From the NCBI GenBank assembly GCA_016785225.1, contig JAFBJZ010000781.1, positions 2,604,001-2,668,000 of the forward strand: a DNA stretch of 64,000 nucleotides, in the 5' to 3' direction. The notes under the pieces were generated by a model. That model was not told the DNA's origin. It did no database searches and saw only the letters and a list, made by a program, of their open reading frames with translations. Origin of the DNA: Psettodes erumei (lineage: Eukaryota; Chordata; Actinopteri; Pleuronectiformes; Psettodidae). A program made the translations under genes and the position numbers. Shown here one piece after another: positions 1 to 12,000 of this stretch (positions within the stretch are counted from its first letter, which is position 1; each line of letters begins with the position of its first letter).

Positions 1-3000
1 CTTGATGAGTTTAACGAAGGTCCCAGGTCTGTGATATCCGCACGAAAATATTAACGAGACGCAGTTTCGATCCAGACGTGTCAGCGCCGGTTTTATTTCA
101 GCCCTTGAAACCCCTTTGATTTCTCTTTTCACACAGGACTACACGTAACATGGCTCAGCTGTCATTCCTGTTAGGCTGAAGCCATCAGGATATGCAAATG
201 TCCTTATCAAGACCGTGAGCTGCAGCTGTGCCTGCGCTGCCCCAGTGGCATTCCTCTTTAATGAAAGAATAAGGTGCCCCCCCCACACACACACTCATGA
301 GACACCAGCAAAGTGAGGGGAGCCAGGTTCACTGCAGATAAAGGTGGCACGGTGACAGAAAACAAGCATCTCTACATCTTTTTAATAAACACCGTCATCA
401 CCAGCCTGTTAATGGCCCCTGTAGAGTGACCAGCAAGTTACAGGAAATAAGGTTTCTAGTTTCTTTCCAGATCAATAACTATCTATCCCAGTGGATAGAA
501 ATGGGCTCCATGTTACACTTGGAGGATTTCTCATTCATCTGTAACCAGAGATGAGATTGTTTTGATGTGCTGGTGGCTCTTTTTTTTTTTTCAGCATCCT
601 GTGTCCTCACTCAGTTTTTGAGAGTGTGCGATCACCTTCATTGAGATGCATATGAGAGAAAGGGTGACACAGTTAATACACAACCCAGAGGCATTCAGAT
701 ATTTAAGTCAGGCTGTGATTTATGTATTGCTTGGCTTTAATTGCGATGCTTGTTAAACCAATGTCACCTTGATTAATAATCTATATCCATTTGGGGAAGA
801 GTTCCACATGCATGGAATTTTGGGCAGTGGCAGCTGTGAATTTGCACAACATGCCACTGAGCCTCCCCTCACTGGAGTAAATGCCATATATATGTATATA
901 TTTACATTTTGATCTGTGCCAGATTCTTTCAAGGCTCCATAGCCAACATTTTATATGACTTTTCTATAGATTTGGTTTTTGATCCCGCTATATGTTGCTC
1001 TGTCTTTAAAGCCAATGCCCAGAGATGATTAATTTTAATGAATAGCTCCTCTGATGTTCCCCTGCACAGAAATGCCTCCCTTAATGCACTGTAAGTCAAA
1101 CAGAGTGTGGCTGTTTTATTAAAACAGCTTTATAGAGTGATCCATTTTCACCCTCAAACCATGTGTTGTAATCCTTGGCAGAAACTTGTTAGAGCTGAAA
1201 ACAGAAAAACAGCAGCGCAGCAGATACGCACATTCCAGTGCAGCAGAGGTGGATGAACACCAGTGTTTTCAAGAGAAACCACTATGAGCATTTGTTTTTT
1301 TTCCATGTGCTTGTAACATTACCAGTGAGGTAAACACACTCTCTTCCTGGAGAATAAAACATGATTGTGTCCTGAACAGGATTGTCAGTAGATGCTCAGA
1401 GTGATTAGCTCAAATGTAGTCTTCATTGTTCATTGAGTGAAACCAGATGTCCAAAAACTGCCGCGAAAGTCAGAATAATATTGATTTTGGCTTTGTAGTT
1501 GTTAGCGTGGGGTCTTTTTTTATCAGAAGAGATCTGAATCCCAGTTCATTTTTCCTACATTTACCCTGCCGTGAAAGTCTGTCTGATCTGATGAAGGCTA
1601 ATTTTGCAAGCCTACTTTTCCTAAATCAGGTGACATCTGGTTTCATTATAAAACAAAGAAACATCATGAGGCTATATCCAGTAGCAGATGGAGCTGTATG
1701 GGTTATGTCAGTGTTATTCATAATGATTAAATCACGTTTTTTTCTAACAAGGCATGCTAGCACTTGGCCTAAATATTAACACACTCACTGTGAGTAGCTT
1801 GCAAACATTAGCTAATTAGGACTGAACACAAAGTACAGCTGAGGATGATGGGAAAGACATGATGAACCAGAGCACTGGACAAATTGAAATGTTGTGAGCG
1901 TCGACAGACACCGGGTCTTTCAGGTTTTGTCGCGGTCAGGTTACAGTACCAGTATCACAGCCCTAACTGAGACATTGTGTTTGCCCACAGCAGAGCTGGT
2001 GAGGGCTTTAAAGAAACTCCAATTTCCCTTCAGGTTTCGGTGCCATGTGGTTCCCATTGAGCGAGCACTGTGTACACGCATGAGGGGTGACTGCTATCGC
2101 CCGAGTCAACACTGGCCAGCACAGCTGTGTTCATAGTTACCATAGGAACACCAAAAGAAAAAGTCTGTTAGGATGGGTTTGGGTACAAGTTGGCAGCTCT
2201 TTGATTTGTTGTTGTCGGAGACGGGGCGTAATGTCATCCTCCTGCTTCGAAGGCTCGCTCGCAGCTGCTTGGACACATATTTTCCTGCCTTTGTCCCAGA
2301 AAATGGACACAAGACAGAGGAGCTCTTATGCAAACGGAGAAGAATGACCTCTGGCCACAGGGACAGCTGTTTTTAGGCAGGCATGTTTATCTCTAATCAC
2401 TTGTAGGGTGTGAAAGTGAGAATGTGTTCAAGGTCTTAGTATTCAATCAGTCCTCTGAAGTGTACTGAGGTTAAAAAAGGAATAATATTGTCCCAAAGAA
2501 AAGCAATGAATAAGCTGAATGATGCACATGATGCACATGATAATAAACCGACGAATCAGATGAGGTCCCATGATTTTAATTTGTACAGGCACCACCTATG
2601 TTAAAACGCTCAATGTGGGACCATTCACAGCCACGTCCCACCTGCTCTTACATCATTGTGAGTTGTTGACCTTACAGATAATGATCCTCGCTGCCTCCAT
2701 TACATTTGGCTGAGGAAACAAGGACAAGCATTTCATTGTGTGAGCCGCAGAAAGGTCGAGCTTGGATAAGCGAATGAACAAAATATGGCAGAGTGTTAGT
2801 TTACAAGAAGTGCTGCATAATTCTTCTGCATCAGAACTGAAGCCAAATCTCAGCTGTTTTTTGAAACATAATCACCTTCTTGGAGATGAAATGCTTCATA
2901 TAAACATCAACTGCGCTGCAACTACACATTATTATGACGCAAACTTACCTCACAATAACCAAGAGGATTATTTCTCTGTGAGTGCCAATATTTTGTTTGC

Positions 3001-4282
3001 CTGCTCAGATTGCCACGACTGTGCACCTGATCAAGATTTGGAGCTGCGCATGCTGTAACTCTCTCCTATATTTATAAAACATCAGAAAATAGTTTTGTTA
3101 GCCTGATTCTTTTGATGGAAGTCCAAGAACAAACTGGAGCAACCCTCAGTTCAGAAACAGAACAATTATTATGGTCACAGTATGGCACATACAGTAAGTA
3201 TGGCAGCGCTTGTGCTCAGAGTGACAGTTTTAAAAAATGCCATTAAGTAACCCAGGCCAATGTGCTGTCTTCAAATTGCTTGTTTTGTCCAACTAGCAGT
3301 TCAAAACCCAGCGATAGTCTATTTACAGTGATATAAAACAGAGAAAAGCAGCAAATCTTATTTTGGAAACTGGAAAAATTTAATATTTGGCACTAATGCT
3401 CAAAAAGTAAGTGGTTTTTGGTTAATATTCTTTTGATTGGCTTCATCGACTAATTCTTTCAGCCCTGAACATCAGGTAGGAAATGAAATGTGACAGCCTA
3501 GAGGCAATCTCCTTTGCCTGATCCTGTTTGTATTTTGGATTTTTAAAGAATAAAGTGAATTTTCTTGCAACAGGACCAGCAACATATTCTGTTCCTGTCT
3601 TGCCAACAGCTCTCAACTGGGAAACTTTCCAAGTTAGATGCCGAAGCAGTGTTGTGTTGCACCACATCTCAGACTGACTGATGCGACTGGTGTGGCTGTC
3701 ATAAAATTGACATCAAAAAAATCCGTTCCCCTACCGGTTCAAAGGATTTGGTCATAATTTATTATTCACTCCCCTGTACCAAAGCCGTCACAGATGCCCT
3801 TGATGTCAGGCGGATTTTTTCGGACTGAATAAAATTTTCCTAACTGAGGACTTTGCAAAAAGATGTAACACCGTAACTAAATGGTTTTGTTGTAGTCGAA
3901 TGTGTTTGCAGTGCTAATTTGTATCGTCAAGCTTGTCCTTTAGGATGAGATTGGAATGCTGCAGTTAATTATGGTTTGTTGTATTTTCCCATTAGAATTA
4001 CATCTACAAATGAAACAGCCATGTTAATTCTTGTTTTCCAGGACTGCAAAGAAAAGCAGTCATTAAAGAATATTGTACTATATGGCACCCTATTGATATT
4101 CTCTGTCACCCTGAGCACCCATTTCACATCCTTCCCTCCTCTGAGCTTCATCTTTGCTGTATTTGTGTTTATTTCAAGAGACACAGCATGACTCTTGGCA
4201 CTGCCTTCATAATTAGACATAACCAAGTTTAATTATCTCCAAATACAATGTCTAATTTTCTATCTTACTGTGTCCCATGTAG
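1..4282 (+). other. tango2 intron (left part of the window)
   Basis: No exon is recognisable here on either strand. The first tango2 exon in the window begins at 4283 and enters in mid-protein, so this stretch is read as the intron (and possibly more) upstream of it. I looked for the N-terminal tango2 exons, including the motif expected just before the 4283 exon, and saw none. I also looked for the miR-185 seed region, since human MIR185 lies inside a TANGO2 intron, and saw no match. The sequence is AT-rich with short homopolymer runs and no clear repeat family. Open frames around 1447-1779, 1894-2376 and 2762-3058 lack splice context and family resemblance. Confidence 0.6.
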
Positions 4283-6184
4283 AGCCAAACAAGACATTGT
4301 GTGTTACTATGGAAACAGAGGCAGCCCCGAACCCATTCGTCTAAAGCCAGGTCTGTGTTTTTAAAATGGTTGCTGTAGAAACTGTTCATTTTACATTTCC
4401 CTCTCCTCTCAGCCTATGGCCCCTTCATGTTAGCCTGACATGTCCATCTATATACGGCTCTCAGATTGTCAATTTATGGTCTGATGTGCCACAGGGGTGC
4501 TAACAGAGCTTACCAGTGAACATACTGTACTTCTCTATATTTTCCATGTGCTCCTCCTCAGCAGGAATCTATGGCTTGAGTAATTCACTGCTGGACACTC
4601 CGTGGAAGAAACTGCTGCAAGGCAAGCGCCACTTCGCCAGCGTCGTCAACAACCAGTCCCTGTCCTGTGATGGACTAGTGCAAGAGCTGCTCAGTGTCCT
4701 CAGTAATGAGGAGCTGTGAGTGATGAACACCCACCCACCCATTCCCTTGCTGTAGATTCACACGCCATAAAAACACACGCCATCTCTGTTCTATTCACAT
4801 ATAAATACTTCTAGGCTTACAATTTTTTGTTTGTTTGATCGAGGGGCTTCATGATGACACATTGAGGGTATTTAAATCTACATTTATAGGTATTGTGAAG
4901 CACTGTCGCAAAGCTGTGTTAAATCCTGACAGACACATTTATCAACAAGAGAATAGCAGTAACGTTTTTCATAATTGATAGGATCGATGGCCAGGACTGC
5001 AAACCAGCTCGTAACGCAATTCATTCTTGTGTAACCGAGAGCACTGAATTTGAAATATCAATCATCAAACCTTTGAGAAGAGAGCATAGAGTGGACTTAA
5101 TCAGGTAAACTCAGCATGCCCAGCCCTAGGGAAACTCTCAGACCTCAAGACAAAGCCTGTAAACTAGCTAAATCCCAAATCCTCTGCACAGCAGTATGTT
5201 GCTACTGGGAGCTGGCTGAGAAATGGAGAAAGATTCAAAGGGTTTGCGACATACCAACAAAACTGAACTGTAGACCAGCTTAAATTTTCTGCAAGTGGAA
5301 GAGCATCATCAGGCTCGCTTGTGAACCAGCTGTTGTGTGTATGCTGTGTATATTTCATGACCTGTTTTATGGCAGGAAATATGTTTACAAAGAGATTTCA
5401 GTGAGACGTGAGTGAAGTACGGCAGAGAATGATGTACTGGAAACGCATGACTCGAAAGCATCCTAAAGAGGTATTTTTTGTGTTTGTTTAACAGGAACAC
5501 ACCTGATCCAGCTCAGGAGAGCCAGGGTGATGGTTACAGTAAGCCAATGATCCAGGCTCTGTCAGCGGTGTGTGTTCGCTCACCTCATTATGGCACAAGG
5601 TCAGTGTCTTCCACCCACGCAAAACCTCCACTCCGCCCCCACTGTTTTGTTCTAACTAAAGTGACTGACAGCACTACGTTAGGCTGCAGGATCACAGACA
5701 GCAGAGAACTGTTGGTACATAAAAAGCCCCACTGTAATCAATCCTCCACAGTGAGGAAATGAAAGGGGAATTTCTGCTGCACTGTGATGCCACGGTGGAT
5801 TAGTGGATACAGAGACTGTCCTGTAGCTTAAAGGTCAGCAGGTCAGTCTTTGCTGGAGCCATCCCAGTGTCATTTCACAAATCACTGTCTGCCACTGCCT
5901 GCTCAGTCTTGATTAGGATGTTCAGATTTGAAACTTTGACTGCTAAATGATCATAGCTGTCCTCTGTGGTGTTCTTTGATTTATTTTTTTCAACGTTTTC
6001 ACTCATTCGTGTTGTAATTTTTGTGTTTGTCTGCTCGTTTCTCCCGTGCCGCTGCCCATTCAGGACCAATACAGTAATCCTGATAGACGCAGAAAGGAAC
6101 GTGACCCTAACAGAGCGCACCATGCTCGACTGCGACACGAGCAAATGGAGCACCAGTTCGTTCCAGTTTAAACTGCAGGATTGA
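4283..6184 (+). CDS. tango2: TANGO2 (transport and Golgi organization 2 homolog), C-terminal half, partial
   Basis: Four exons encode the last 147 residues: 4283-4350, 4565-4715, 5495-5599 and 6064-6184 (stop TGA 6182-6184). Recognisable stretches are DIVCYYGNRG, GIYGLSNSLLDTPWKKL, a TPDPAQES loop, AVCVRSPHYGTRTNT and VILIDAERNVTLTERTM, collinear with human TANGO2 (about 276 aa). Junctions are canonical and codons join across them (CCAG/GAATC gives PGI, GAGCT/GAACA gives ELN, ACAAG/GACC gives TRT). About 130 N-terminal residues, including the NRDE signature of the family, lie left of the window. The first acceptor could be at 4283 or 4285. The family is a cytoplasmic/mitochondrial-associated protein linked in humans to TANGO2-related metabolic encephalopathy; its biochemical activity is not settled. 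The next gene, dgcr8, follows on the same strand, as in human. Confidence 0.93.
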
Positions 6185-7305
6185 AGACATGATGGAGGAA
6201 ACCCACTCTGTGCCTTTCTGCATCACCTCCAGTTGCACTTCACAATAGCAGCTACGTGAACACAAAGACTCATCTGCACTTTTCCTTCAGCTAATCGGCA
6301 CGAGCTGCCTCATAAACATCAGTGATTTGTATTTCTTATTCTTGACTGAAGCTAAAATGCATCTTTTGAAACATGTGTACCTTTACATTTAAACATTGCC
6401 AAAGAATTTATAATTTAGAACGGTAAAATACTTCACAGAACAGCAGAATTGGTTCGCTCGGAAAAAGTCTAATCCATCACAGATTGCACGTCACCTGCTT
6501 TGAACTGCAATCAATACAGTGCTGTTGACAAGATTATTTTAATGCAATTTAATATATTGTTGTTGGTTTCAGATTGTAACCTTGAAATCCATCAAATGAA
6601 GTGAATACACATTATGCACAATTTCCAGATGGCAGTTTGACACGGTGTCCTTCAGTTACAACAATGTAAAAAGAAAAGCTTATTTTATTCTAAAAATGTT
6701 GCTTATTATTTTCAGTTTTACACACTGAAAATTCACAGGGTCCCCAGTATTTTTCTAGACAATGTGTATTCTGATTTCAGATCATAGTGAGCATCATAAA
6801 TTAGACTCATAGGTAATCTGTTCTTCCCTATTCCTGCACTTTGTTCTCGGTGTTGGCTACAGAAGCTACGGTATGTCAGTGTTGAATACAGATAGTTCCA
6901 TGCACTGGATCTCTGACTGCTCCCTTAGAACAATAATGCATTTTACAGTTGTTGTTGACAATAAAAACAATTTATCTAAACACTCTTTGGCTTACCAAAA
7001 GATGATTTTTGACAATACACAAGGACACATTTTTTTAGACACTACACATGTTCACTTGTGATTTCTGCATTTTACTCTTATTTCAAACAAACAGCTGGAT
7101 CTTATTTTACCAGATGTGTTTTACTTCTGTTTCCTGTGTTTCTGACCCACACACACACATTACTCACAATCATATGAGCCCTCTTTCTTATAATATTAAT
7201 ATTGTTCTATCAAATTTAGTAGTTATGAAGCTCTAAGTCTCACAGATTTTATATCCTCAACTGCTGACATTCATTGCAGATAAATAAAAATGAAAGATGA
7301 TATAA
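6185..7305 (+). other. tango2: tango2 3' UTR with two candidate poly(A) signals
   Basis: AT-rich sequence follows the tango2 stop. AATAAA occurs at 6960-6965 and again at 7283-7288. Either could end the transcript; the first is followed by T/GT-rich sequence. The exact 3' end is inferred, not visible. Confidence 0.5.
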
Positions 7306-8184
7306 TTCTTCTTGTAATATTACTTATTGTATTTCACAGATGTCTAAAATATTTTCTATGACTTCAATGTCTTCTATTAATTTGTTTACTGAGAAACATT
7401 CAATAGCTACTTATTGACGTTACACTCATTGATGTTCATCAACACCTGCGCTGTTTCCAGTTGTGAAGTCTTTTACCCTCTCTACCCCAGCTGTATTTAT
7501 TTTTAAAAAGAAGCAACATAAGGAGACAGGAAAAACTATCTTCACTATCCCTGTTCTTTTCCTGGAAAGAACTGAAGTGAAGCTGCTGTACATTCACACA
7601 CCTACTGTTAGTGAAGAGTGACCCCAACTGGCAAGCAGAGATATGACGATGTTTCAGTGAACTGCCCCTCAAAACCTCTGAATGTTCCGTAAGTGGCACT
7701 TTAAATTTAAATCTGATGTCGGGTAGCCAGTAGCCAGATACTGGTGTTAACAGATCAGAAGAAAACCACGAAATAGGCTGGGCTCTTTCACTCACATATG
7801 TCACACAAAAGCACCTTGGATTTCAACACTGTACCAATAACTCTCAAATGCAACGCAGACATCCAACATCGTTATTTCACTCTGATGGTAATCTTTATTC
7901 AATGCAGCATCTATAGACCATCCTGAAAAAAGGAAAGGATTTATACATATGATCAATATTTATATTTTAAGTATAAAAACAAACGGTGAACAAACACACG
8001 AAAGTTTTGAAACGTTATCATCAGACTAACTGATTGTGTGTTTTCCCTGTTGTTTTTTTCATTTTAGACATAACAAAATGATTTCGAAATTTAGTAAATT
8101 GAAGTTAAATTACAGCATATTTAAATTAAAGTTTGCTTCATCATTGGATATTTTGGCGCTTAAGTGTTGCTCGTCGACCGAAAT
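7306..8184. other. intergenic spacer between tango2 and dgcr8
   Basis: No exon, RNA gene or repeat family recognised. A 121-codon minus-strand open frame (7439-7804) has no splice context, no family resemblance and ordinary composition, so it is not called. CpG content rises only near the right end, where the dgcr8 promoter begins. Confidence 0.5.
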
Positions 8185-8420
8185 GTCTGATTGGTTGACT
8201 CATGCCCGTAAGAAGCCGTGGAGGAACATTGTTATTGGCCCCCTGATACATCAGTCATGAAAAGCCGGTACTGGTGGGCGGGGCCTTAGTTGATTTTCCG
8301 CTGTGGTTTTCTTCAAGATGGCGGGGTTGCTACTGAGTCCTTATGGCGACTCGTCGAAAATAAAATAATTTAGAAAGGTAGTTAGGCGCCCAGTAGAAGA
8401 CAGCCGTGTTATATTTATCG
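8185..8420 (+). promoter_or_regulatory. dgcr8: dgcr8 promoter and non-coding first exon
   Basis: Two inverted CCAAT boxes (ATTGG near 8189 and 8233) are followed by a GGGCGGGGCC Sp1-like box near 8276 and the YY1-type motif AAGATGGCGG at 8315-8324. YY1 motifs of this form typically sit just downstream of transcription start sites. A good donor, TCG/GTGAGT, closes the non-coding first exon at 8420, and the next acceptor is at 8774. The transcription start is inferred to be close to 8300; it is not directly visible. Confidence 0.65.
8315..8324 (+). promoter_or_regulatory. YY1-type motif in dgcr8 exon 1
   Basis: AAGATGGCGG matches the YY1 consensus commonly found at or just after the start site of TATA-less housekeeping promoters. 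It lies 97 bases before the exon 1 donor, which is consistent with a start near 8300. Function is inferred from motif and position. Confidence 0.5.
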
Positions 8421-8821
8421 GTGAGTATTTATCCAATCACTTACCGGACTGTTTTCGGTATGTCTTGTCATTTTCGCAAACGTAGATATGAGCACAACTC
8501 GATGGTAGCTCGCTAGCATGTTAGCATGGATGTTAACGATACCAGGGGCCCGCTGTGCAGCTGCAGACTGAACAGATGCGCTAAAACGAGGTCCTCCCCA
8601 TTTTATTCGACGGCGACTTTGTTTCACAAAACCACCCACATGTAACGCTCAGGCTATTTGTTCGCAGCTACATTAACGTTAGTCACAGTAGTACGTTAAA
8701 TGTCACATCATACCACACTTTCAGTCATAAAGTTGAACTAACTGACATTTACTCTCACTGGTTCTTTTCTCCAGCTCCCAGAAGATCCCAGTGGAGGATG
8801 GTCAGTGCCTAGATCCCATAA

Positions 8822-8909
8822 TAAGCTGAATGCATTGTGATTTCCAATAATTGAGACAGTGATTCTGAAAGCTGTCTACATTAATGAAAAGAACAATGTA
8901 GTCAGCTTA
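8822..8909 (+). ncRNA. mir3618: mir-3618-like Microprocessor hairpin in the dgcr8 5' UTR
   Basis: The outer stem pairs TAAGCTGA (8822-8829) with TCAGCTTA (8902-8909). The upper stem pairs the 5' arm around 8842-8861 with the 3' arm around 8873-8893. The segment 8873-8894 begins TGTCTACATTAATGAAAAGA and differs at one base from human miR-3618 as I recall it; the whole precursor is nearly collinear with human pre-miR-3618. In human DGCR8 this is the 5' UTR hairpin cut by Drosha/DGCR8. Here it lies in the 5' UTR part of exon 2 (acceptor at 8774, exon from 8775), downstream of a tiny upstream frame (ATG 8798, stop 8810-8812). It probably serves feedback control of dgcr8 mRNA; whether a mature miRNA is made is unknown. 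Confidence 0.88.
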
Positions 8910-9055
8910 GCATATTCACCTCTGGTACGTGGTCTATACAGGGATGTGCTTCTGCATGCATTCTGGGTTTAGATAAGAAGACGATTTCTCAACAGATCAG
9001 TTTTTAAAATAAATTATAAGTTTTTGTATATGTTGTAGTGGTTAATACAGAGGAA

Positions 9056-12000
9056 ATGGAGATAGATGATGTCCTACCCCCTCTCCCCTTGGAGCCACCT
9101 CATGATTTTGGCCAAGATGAGGGCACATTACCTCCACCACCTCCCCTGCAAACGTCCAGTGACGCAGAGGTAATGGACGTTAGCTCTGGTGGTGATGGAT
9201 ACACATACACCCCAGGGGACGGGGAAGCCAAGCCACAGCAGCCCCTCAGTAAGGGCTCAATCACTTTCTGTAGCCACCTCTCAAATGAGGCCAATCCCAA
9301 CCCACCGTGCCCCAGAACAGCGCGCCATGCTCCCCCGGTCACCAAGTTTCTGCCAGACCTCAAGCTGCTCAGAGATGTTAAGATCAGTGTAAGCTTCACT
9401 GAAAGCAGCAGTAGCAAGGACAGGAAGGTTCTGTACACTGGTGAAGGGCAGGAGGGAGGAAGTGAGGATGGCTTAGACGGCCTGAATGGTGAGTTGCATG
9501 ACTTGACTGGAGAGCAGAAGGCAGCTGAGGGTAGCTCTGGATCAGGAAACACAGGCAGAAGATCAGAGGAGGCCGAGGTAGACCTGGAAAACAAAGTAGA
9601 GTTCGCTGTCCTGGATGAGTTGGATGACTTGTACGAGAACTTCTTGGATCATGACGATGGCGAGCATGGCGGCTTTAAATCCGAGGTCATAGCTCAGCGG
9701 GAGCAAGCAGATGACGAAGCCATGGTGTACTCCTATGAGGTATGTTCCACCTGCAGCATCCCTTATCATTATCCATCAAACACTGTAGGTGTAAACCCGC
9801 CCATATAATCCTTGCATATTATCAGCGATGCATTAAACACATATTAACTGTCTAGCGTCTAAAAATGAAATTACTCTGATGGTTTTTGACCAATAGCAGT
9901 CTTCATTCACAGCACTACAGTGCAGCTGAATGACATTCGATTTCAGGCCTTCAAAGCATCGGAAATTTAAATTTAGAAACTCAACAGAGGCTACTCTTTC
10001 CACAAACAATAACTATAGATAATCCACGTATTTTAATGTTGACGCTCACTGTTCACACAGAAATAATTTCTACAAAATTATAACTGCCACATAGTTTCAA
10101 ATGTTTAATACACGACAATATTTATGTGATGTCATTGACGTTCACAGCGTGACCAATTTTTCCATTGACATTTGCAACACCATAGCATAGAGTTATGCTA
10201 TTGGCTACATGGGGAAAAAAGCAGAAACAGAGTAACTATGAACTGGAAGAAAATCTTGAATGTGTGAAATGTATCTAGGGCTGAATCAAAGGGAGGTTCA
10301 AAGAAAAAAAAAGGGAAAAAAAGCAGCTTTTCTGCATCAATGACTGGCATGACTGGTTAAAGCAGGATCAAATCTCCCATAAGGCATTGTACATTGAAAT
10401 AAATGTTTGTTTTTATCTTTGTTTGTTATTACTGAAAATGAGAGGTGAGTTGCTGTAAGAGGTTAGTGTCACTTTTAATTTCTCCCATTAAATGCTAGGT
10501 TTCCTTTTCACACAAAAGTAATCAACATTAATAAATCCTGATGCAGGGATTAAAACTGCTAAATGTATCATTTAATGTCTAGTAGGTGTTTATATAGGTC
10601 CAGAATCATGTTTTTTGATTCTGAGTAATTTCCATTTTGTGCCCCAGACTGGAGCCGATCCTCCTTTTTTCTGTAGTTAAAGTTTGGCTTTGGTTGTTTT
10701 CAACCATCTCTTCAGTTTATGCATTACATCGATTCAGGCTTCTTCTCAGGTGAAGCATTCAAAACGTCCTCGAACAGGTGACCCCTCCTTCTCTCCCGGC
10801 CTTAACCATTGACTCTTCCAGGAGGAGTTTGACAATGATGTGGACGCTCTGCTGGAGGAGGGCATGCCGGTTCCAAAAAAGATGCGGCCAGCAGAGGACA
10901 AATATGGCGGGGACAGTGATCATCAGTCAGATGGTGAAGGAGGGGTTCAGCCTATGATGACCAAAATTAAGACTGTCCTGAAGAGTGAGTGGTGGATCTG
11001 TCTTGTTTTAGGGTTGGGTGTTATCAAGGAACTTGCAGTTGATTTTGAACCGCATTTATATGATACATCTGTTACATAAGTGTATTTTGAAGTGAATAGG
11101 ACAATATTCTGTTTACGGTCGTGTTCATTGCCAGTGTAGATTGTCAGTGAAGTCAGTTAGCAGATGTGGTAAGATCTGCACAATCACAGTGGATAACAGT
11201 TGTAAAGTATCACAACATATTTTAGTTTCTTAGTCCAGCTGTCTGGGAGAAGAATAAACGTCGAGGTAAATTGTCACCCTGTAAACTACTGGTAGTGTGT
11301 ATGTATGTAACACCAAGATAAATATTTCAGCTAAACTCTCTTCTTGTCTAATTCTGATGTTAAACTACAATGGGTGAGTCCAAGTCTGAGGACAATTGTA
11401 ACCATATGCAAATGTCAGACTGCTTGTTATGCAAACAGGTGTGTCACTTATCCACATAAAGTGCCAGTGTCGTTATCAGCGCCTGCATTTACATTTGCCC
11501 GTGTTCCAGGTCGGGGGCGTCCACCTACTGAGCCTCTACCTGATGGATGGATCATGACATTCCATAACTCAGGCATTCCAGTCTACCTGCATAGAGAAAC
11601 CAGAGTGGTCACCTGGTCCAGACCCTACTTCCTTGGTACTGGCAGTATTAGGGTAAGATGAAACACAAGTTTCATGTCCGAATAACTTCTGACATTCTGA
11701 TGTGAACAGTGCTGGGCTTTGAATCATGATACTCGTCAGGTGCCCATCTGTGTCAGCTCTTTAAATGGAATTATAGAAATATGTTGCACTTGCTGCCAGT
11801 TTATTGTAGTTTCCCCACCAGTTTCCTGGTAACAGATGGTCTACCCTTCAGATAGATATTGGAGCAATCAACCTTTTATACGGTCATGGGAGTTTTGCAA
11901 CAAAGCTGTTGAAAGTCAGGACAAAGTCAGCTGTTTAGGCAACCTGACATCACTGACATTATTTGTCTTTCTTTTCTGATACAGAAACATGACCCTCCCA

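Noticed and set aside
1..4282. miR-185 in the tango2 intron
   Set aside because: Human MIR185 is in a TANGO2 intron, but no stretch here matches its seed and stem.
5788..5852. tRNA-like / SINE head near GGTGGATTAGTGGATACAGAG
   Set aside because: It has a faint A-box and a region like a B-box, but no GGTTCGAATCC core, no cloverleaf and no SINE body. Too weak to call.
9038..9055. Upstream extension of the DGCR8 frame starting at GTG 9038
   Set aside because: There is no ATG in the extension; the ATG at 9056 aligns with the human start, and the region is 5' UTR of exon 2.
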